Shown: positions 6,470-9,609 of the stretch, in pieces
Position numbering within the stretch: the first letter of the stretch is position 1
Layout of the letters: every line of letters starts with the position of its first letter
Assembly: GCA_000715685.1 (NCBI GenBank)
Contig: KL569423.1
Location: 16,618-26,226, forward strand
From: Streptomyces lilacinus
GTDB taxonomy: Bacteria > Actinomycetota > Actinomycetes > Streptomycetales > Streptomycetaceae
Direction of reading: 5' to 3'
Length of the DNA stretch: 9,609 nucleotides
Made by a program: the position numbers and the translations under genes
Notes under the pieces: model-generated
What the model was told of the DNA's origin: nothing
The model's input: only the letters and a program-made list of their open reading frames with translations
Databases searched by the model: none

Positions 6470-7579
6470 ATGACGACCCCCTCCGCAGGGGCCTACGAGT
6501 CCCGCGGCCGCCGCCGCGCATCCCGCGCCCGACGATGGCTCGTCGCGGTGGCCTCCGTCGCCACGCTCGGGCTGATCGCCTGGCCGGTGATGAGCTACTT
6601 CGAGATCCCGCCCTTCACCGACAAGGGTGCCTCCGTCAGCTACGGCTCGGGCAACGACGCGAAGGGCGGGCAGCCCGCGAAGCCCGCGGACTCCAAGACC
6701 CTGCTGCCCACGGGTCCCCAGGCCGACTTCAAGAACGAGAAGACGCTCAGCGACGGCACGCACGTCAGCGTCGTCAAGCTCGACGGCAAGAAGTCCGGCT
6801 TCAAGGGCAAGGTGTGGGTCTGGGCGCCCAAGGAGTACACCGACGACCCGAAGTTCGCGAAGAGCGGCTTCCCCGTCATGATTGCCCTGCCCGGTGGCCC
6901 CGGCCACGACGGGAACTACTGGTCGGTGGGTGAGTTCGGCCCGAACAAGCTCTCGCTCGAGAAGAGCGTCTCCCAGTGGTACCAGGAGGGTCGGAGCAAG
7001 CCCTTCCTGCTGGCCATGCCGATCCTCAACCCCGGCCCGGACGACAAGGGCATCTACTGGGACGGCAGCGACATCCCCGACCAGCCGAAGATGGGCACCT
7101 GGCTCACCGAGGACGTCCCGGACCTTATGAAGGCCAACTTCCGCACGCTCAAGTCCCGTGACGGCTGGAGCTACATGGGCTCCTCCACCGGCGGCTTCGT
7201 GAGCCTGAAGTCCGTGCTGAAGCACCCCGACAAGTTCAAGGCCGCCATCGCCAACGGCCCCGACATCGTCCCCGACTCCCCGCTGTGGCGCGGCCACGAG
7301 AAGGAGAAGGCGGAGAACAACCCCGAGGTCCTGGCCAAGCAGCTGGCGGCCACCAAGGGGCCGGACGTCTACATCGCGTTCCAGTACGGCTCGAAGGAGA
7401 ACGCCAAGATGATCGCGGACGTCAAGAAGTTCACCGCCACCTATGGCAAGGGCCCCGTGCACACCAAGGTCTGGGAGATACCGGGCGGTACCCACAACGG
7501 CGGCACGTACCTCTCGAACATGCGCGAACCCATGCAGTGGATCAGCGAGCAGATGGAGGGGCCGACGCCCTCCTCCTGA
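6470..7579 (+). CDS. Membrane-anchored alpha/beta-hydrolase, esterase (Esterase D/Fes-like) type
   Basis: This 369-residue protein probably hydrolyses an ester on the outer face of the membrane. Residues 1-22 are basic (GRRRASRARR) and 23-43 form a hydrophobic anchor (WLVAVASVATLGLIAWPVMSYF) with no signal-peptidase or lipobox cysteine. A Lys/Pro/Gly-rich linker leads to the catalytic domain from about 90. The oxyanion-side loop is IALPGGPGHDGNYW (138-151). The nucleophile elbow is GSSTG at 237-241, with S239 as nucleophile, and H342 in PGGTHNGGTY is the likely catalytic His. This layout matches the putative-esterase family that includes Fes and the mycolyltransferases. ATG 6470 is preferred because GGAG lies eight bases upstream; a GTG at 6443 in the same frame has no good site. 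The upstream 187 bp contain a GGAAC box at 6381 that could be an ECF-sigma -35 element, but no firm -10. Substrate unknown. Confidence 0.85.
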   Translation: MTTPSAGAYESRGRRRASRARRWLVAVASVATLGLIAWPVMSYFEIPPFTDKGASVSYGSGNDAKGGQPAKPADSKTLLPTGPQADFKNEKTLSDGTHVSVVKLDGKKSGFKGKVWVWAPKEYTDDPKFAKSGFPVMIALPGGPGHDGNYWSVGEFGPNKLSLEKSVSQWYQEGRSKPFLLAMPILNPGPDDKGIYWDGSDIPDQPKMGTWLTEDVPDLMKANFRTLKSRDGWSYMGSSTGGFVSLKSVLKHPDKFKAAIANGPDIVPDSPLWRGHEKEKAENNPEVLAKQLAATKGPDVYIAFQYGSKENAKMIADVKKFTATYGKGPVHTKVWEIPGGTHNGGTYLSNMREPMQWISEQMEGPTPSS

Positions 7580-7590
7580 CGGAACACGAA

Positions 7591-7634
7591 GACGAAAAGT
7601 GCCCCCTGGGAAATCCCGGGGGGCACTTTTCGTC
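7591..7634. terminator. Strong bidirectional terminator between convergent genes
   Basis: GACGAAAAGTGCCCCC (7591-7606) pairs without mismatch with 7619-7634. The stem continues through one T-G pair and three G-C pairs to an AAAT loop, giving about 20 base pairs. On each strand a GC-rich core is followed by TTTT, so it can stop transcription of both the esterase (plus, stop at 7579) and the MarR gene (minus, stop at 7651). Confidence 0.9.
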
Positions 7635-7650
7635 ATGCCGGCCAGGTCCC

Positions 7651-8124
7651 TCAGGCCCGGTTGCCCGCCGTGATGCGGGCCGTGGCCTCGCGGGCGGCCC
7701 CGTCCAGCCGGTTGATCACCTCGAGCAGGAAGCCCAGCCGCTCGTCGTCGTAGTCCCGCAGGATCGCCATCACCTCGTCGCCGAATTCGGCGAAGAGCTC
7801 CTGCATCTCGGCGTCGTGCCGGCCGGTGGGCACCACGACCACCTTGCGCCGGTCCTCCGGTGCGCGGCGCCGCTCGACGAAGCCGCGGCGCTCGAGGCGG
7901 TCGAGGACGGTGGTGACGGCGGACGTGCTCAGTCCGGTGGCCGCCGCGATCCTCCCGGCCGTCAGCTCCGGCTCGCTGCGCAGCAGGTCGAGGCACTTGA
8001 GATCGGTGAAGTTCAGGCCGAACCGCTCGGCGACGGCGCCGTGCAGCATCAGCCCGCGACCCGCCTGGTTGCGCATGGCGCTCATCAGCTGGTCGACCAG
8101 CTCGGACCTGTTCTCGCTTGACAC
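7651..8124 (-). CDS. MarR-family transcriptional regulator
   Basis: This is a 157-residue winged helix-turn-helix protein, the family's usual length, expected to bind DNA as a dimer and release it on binding a small ligand. The N-terminal helix is involved in dimerisation. The DNA-binding region covers about 40-100: TDLKCLDLL, the turn ELTAGRIAAATG, and the recognition helix LSTSAVTTVLDRLERRGFV. The wing carries RRAPEDRRKVVV, with the conserved Asp-Arg motif of MarR proteins. C-terminal helices (106-150) complete the dimer domain. The single Cys44 lies in the DNA-binding domain, not at the OhrR-type redox position, so a peroxide sensor is unlikely. The start could be GTG 8139 or GTG 8124; I prefer 8124 because AGGGG lies four bases upstream and 8139 is very close to the likely promoter. 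It is divergent from the FAD monooxygenase, which is its probable target along with itself. Confidence 0.93.
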   Translation of the reverse strand: MSSENRSELVDQLMSAMRNQAGRGLMLHGAVAERFGLNFTDLKCLDLLRSEPELTAGRIAAATGLSTSAVTTVLDRLERRGFVERRRAPEDRRKVVVVPTGRHDAEMQELFAEFGDEVMAILRDYDDERLGFLLEVINRLDGAAREATARITAGNRA

Positions 8125-8142
8125 GACACCCCTCGTCACCGT

Positions 8143-8184
8143 ATATCTCGAAGCGTCGGATATTTCGAAGGATCGGAATATCCG
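8143..8184. promoter_or_regulatory. Probable MarR operator region with tandem 17-bp repeats and nested dyads
   Basis: Two adjacent 17-base copies (8144-8160 and 8161-8177) share TAT-TCGAAG-TCGGA, 14 of 17 identical. TATTTCGA (8161-8168) and TCGGAATA (8173-8180) form a 20-bp dyad with one mismatch and a 4-base centre, the size typical of MarR sites. A wider dyad, CGGATATT (8157-8164) and AATATCCG (8177-8184), overlaps it, and ATATC/GATAT (8143-8147, 8159-8163) frames the first copy. The region is AT-rich against its neighbours. It covers the likely promoters of both divergent genes, including a weak minus-strand -10 TATACG at 8145-8140. Confidence 0.65.
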
Positions 8185-8195
8185 CTTTCCAGGAC

Positions 8196-8201
8196 TAGCT
8201 T
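8196..8201 (+). promoter_or_regulatory. Possible -10 element for the FAD monooxygenase gene
   Basis: TAGCTT at 8196-8201 fits the TA---T pattern and would place the transcript start about a dozen bases before GTG 8220. The matching -35 position (around 8173-8178, TCGGAA) is poor and lies inside the right half of the predicted operator. That arrangement would let the MarR protein block polymerase. Confidence 0.3.
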
Positions 8202-8219
8202 AGAGCCGCGGAGGCAACC

Positions 8220-9609
8220 GTGCACACCGAGTCCACCCCTGTCCTGATCGTCGGCGCCGGTCTCGGCGGCCTGTCCACCGCCGTCTTCCTCGGCCTGCAC
8301 GGCGTGCCGGCGCTGGTCGTCGAGCGCCACCCCGGGACGTCGCGGGAGCCGAAGGCGCGCGGTCAGATGCCGGCGACCATGGAGGCGCTCCGCGCGGCCG
8401 GCCTGGAGGAGGGGTTCGTCGCCGCGGCACCGCCGGGGCGGCCGGAGATGACCATCGTCATCGCCGCGAGCGTCACCGGGCGGGTGCTCCACAGCTTCAC
8501 CGAGGCCATGCCCGACTTCAGCCGCTTCTCGCCCGCTCCCACCGGCCTGGTCAGCCAGGAGCGGGCCGAGCCGCTCCTGGCCGAGCGCGCGGCCGAACTC
8601 GGCGCGCGGATACGCTTCTCCACGCGCATGGAGTCGTTCACCAGCGGCCCGGACGGCGTGACGGCCGTCCTGCGCGACCTGGCCACCGACGAGTCGTACG
8701 AGGTCAGGGCCGAGTTCCTGGTCGGCGCCGACGGCCACCGGGGCGGGATCCGCGAGGCCGTCGGGATCGGCGCGCACGGGCGCGGCGTCCTCGAGGAGAC
8801 CACCAGCCTGCTCTTCGAGGCCGAGCTGGACCCGATCCTCGACGGCGCCGCCGTCCAGATGCACTACCTGCAGAACCCCGAACTCCCCGGTGGCTCGGGC
8901 ATGTTCGTCTCCACCGACACCCCCGGCCGCTACGTGGCGGCGGTGCGGGCGCCGCGGGACGACGACCACGCGCGCGAGCTGATCCGCCTGCTCCTCGGCG
9001 TTCCCGACCTGGAGGTGAAGCTGATCAGCAGCACCAGCTGGTCCACCGCCTGCCGGGTCGCCGACCGCTTCTCCTCCGTGTCCCGCCGGGTGCACCTGGT
9101 CGGGGACGCGGCGCACCTGATGCCGCCGACCGGGGGTCAGGGCGGCAACACCGCCCTGCAGGACGGCTACCACCTCGCCTGGAAGCTGGCGGCGGTCGTC
9201 CGCGGCCAGGCCGGGCCCGGCCTGCTGGACAGCCACGACGCCGAGCGCCGACCGTTCGCCGAGTTCCTCGTCGAGCAGCAGTACGCGAACCTCGTGCACC
9301 GCACGGCACCCCACCAGGCCGACGACACGGTGGCCGAGAGGATCGACCCGGCCCGCGCGCTGTTCGGCTACCGCTGCCCGGCGGGGGCGTTCGTCCCGGA
9401 GGCCGACGACCGGAGTGGACCGGGCGACCCGCTCTTCCCGCTCTTCGAGGACCCGGCCGCGCCCAGCGGGAGGCCGGGCACCCGCGCCCCTCACGTACCG
9501 CTCGAGGAGGGGGCGTCGACCCGCGACCTGTACGGCCGGGGCTTCGTCCTGCTCACCGACAGCCGGGCGTGGCGGTCCGCGGCCGCGCGGGCGGCCGAGC
9601 GTCTCGACC
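8220..9609 (+). CDS. Class A FAD-dependent monooxygenase (aromatic hydroxylase type), 3' end outside the window
   Basis: 463 codons are open to the right edge. The GTG start has GGAGG five bases upstream. The protein should use NAD(P)H, FAD and O2 to hydroxylate an aromatic or polyketide-like substrate in the cytosol. Motifs are the FAD dinucleotide fold VGAGLGGLSTAVFLGLHG (11-28) with an acidic/basic strand end VVERHPG, the DG motif VGADGHRGGIR (168-178), and the GD motif VGDAAHLMPPTGGQGGNTAL (294-313) followed by DGYHLAWKL. R178 keeps the DG-motif Arg, while the usual Ser is replaced by Gly. After about 380 residues comes RAPHVPLEEGASTRDLYGRGFVLL, the start of the thioredoxin-like C-terminal domain found in phenol and polyketide hydroxylases, so about 50-80 residues are missing. 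It is divergent from the MarR gene and probably controlled by it. Detoxification of an aromatic compound or antibiotic is a reasonable but unproven role. Confidence 0.93.
   Translation, partial: MHTESTPVLIVGAGLGGLSTAVFLGLHGVPALVVERHPGTSREPKARGQMPATMEALRAAGLEEGFVAAAPPGRPEMTIVIAASVTGRVLHSFTEAMPDFSRFSPAPTGLVSQERAEPLLAERAAELGARIRFSTRMESFTSGPDGVTAVLRDLATDESYEVRAEFLVGADGHRGGIREAVGIGAHGRGVLEETTSLLFEAELDPILDGAAVQMHYLQNPELPGGSGMFVSTDTPGRYVAAVRAPRDDDHARELIRLLLGVPDLEVKLISSTSWSTACRVADRFSSVSRRVHLVGDAAHLMPPTGGQGGNTALQDGYHLAWKLAAVVRGQAGPGLLDSHDAERRPFAEFLVEQQYANLVHRTAPHQADDTVAERIDPARALFGYRCPAGAFVPEADDRSGPGDPLFPLFEDPAAPSGRPGTRAPHVPLEEGASTRDLYGRGFVLLTDSRAWRSAAARAAERLD

Noticed and set aside
5101..6471. 456-codon minus-strand frame across the ABC ATPase
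   Set aside because: It reads through the adapter sequence and opposes a complete ATPase domain, so it is a shadow partly created by the artefact.
6413..7996. 527-codon minus-strand open frame opposite the esterase
   Set aside because: It runs antisense through the esterase, the terminator hairpin and part of the MarR gene in the wrong frame, and has no domain signal. Both real genes have motifs and ribosome binding sites.
8136..9494. 452-codon minus-strand open frame opposite the FAD monooxygenase
   Set aside because: It is a shadow; the plus strand encodes all three flavin motifs of the monooxygenase in one uninterrupted frame.

Overview
The window is high-GC DNA with codons ending almost always in G or C, frequent GTG starts and GGAG-type ribosome binding sites. 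This points to Streptomyces or a close actinomycete; the exact species cannot be told. No rRNA, tRNA, CRISPR array, transposase or phage gene is visible.

Layout. Positions 1-1729 (minus) hold a large fibronectin type III-like protein of unknown function. It runs off the left edge and is broken by a one-base frameshift near 1061. Positions 1953-2957 (minus) hold a complete bacterial class I terpene synthase with all metal-binding motifs. It is divergent from a complete NAD(P)-dependent epimerase/dehydratase (3145-4131, plus), and the 187 bp between them carry a good promoter for the synthase. Positions 4343-6282 (plus) hold one ABC exporter (membrane domain fused to ATPase) that is cut in two at 5303-5329. 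A hairpin terminator follows. A membrane-anchored alpha/beta-hydrolase esterase (6470-7579, plus) converges on a MarR-family regulator (7651-8124, minus) across a strong bidirectional terminator. The regulator is divergent from a class A FAD monooxygenase (from 8220, plus) that runs off the right edge, with repeated dyad sequences between them.

How the genes may work together. The terpene synthase and the divergent dehydrogenase could form a minimal terpenoid pair (scaffold plus oxidoreductive tailoring), but only adjacency supports this. The MarR regulator and the FAD monooxygenase form a classic divergent regulator-target pair, probably responding to an aromatic or phenolic ligand. Nothing shows that the ABC exporter or esterase belongs to either pair.

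The most striking signal is not biological. The 27 bp at 5303-5329 are two facing copies, one partial, of the hyperactive Tn5 mosaic end used in tagmentation libraries. They sit inside the ABC exporter exactly where the reading frame breaks and where a short piece of the protein is missing. This looks like library adapter left in the assembly. Together with the one-base frameshift at 1061, it means the window should be treated as draft-quality sequence. I found no convincing undescribed system.
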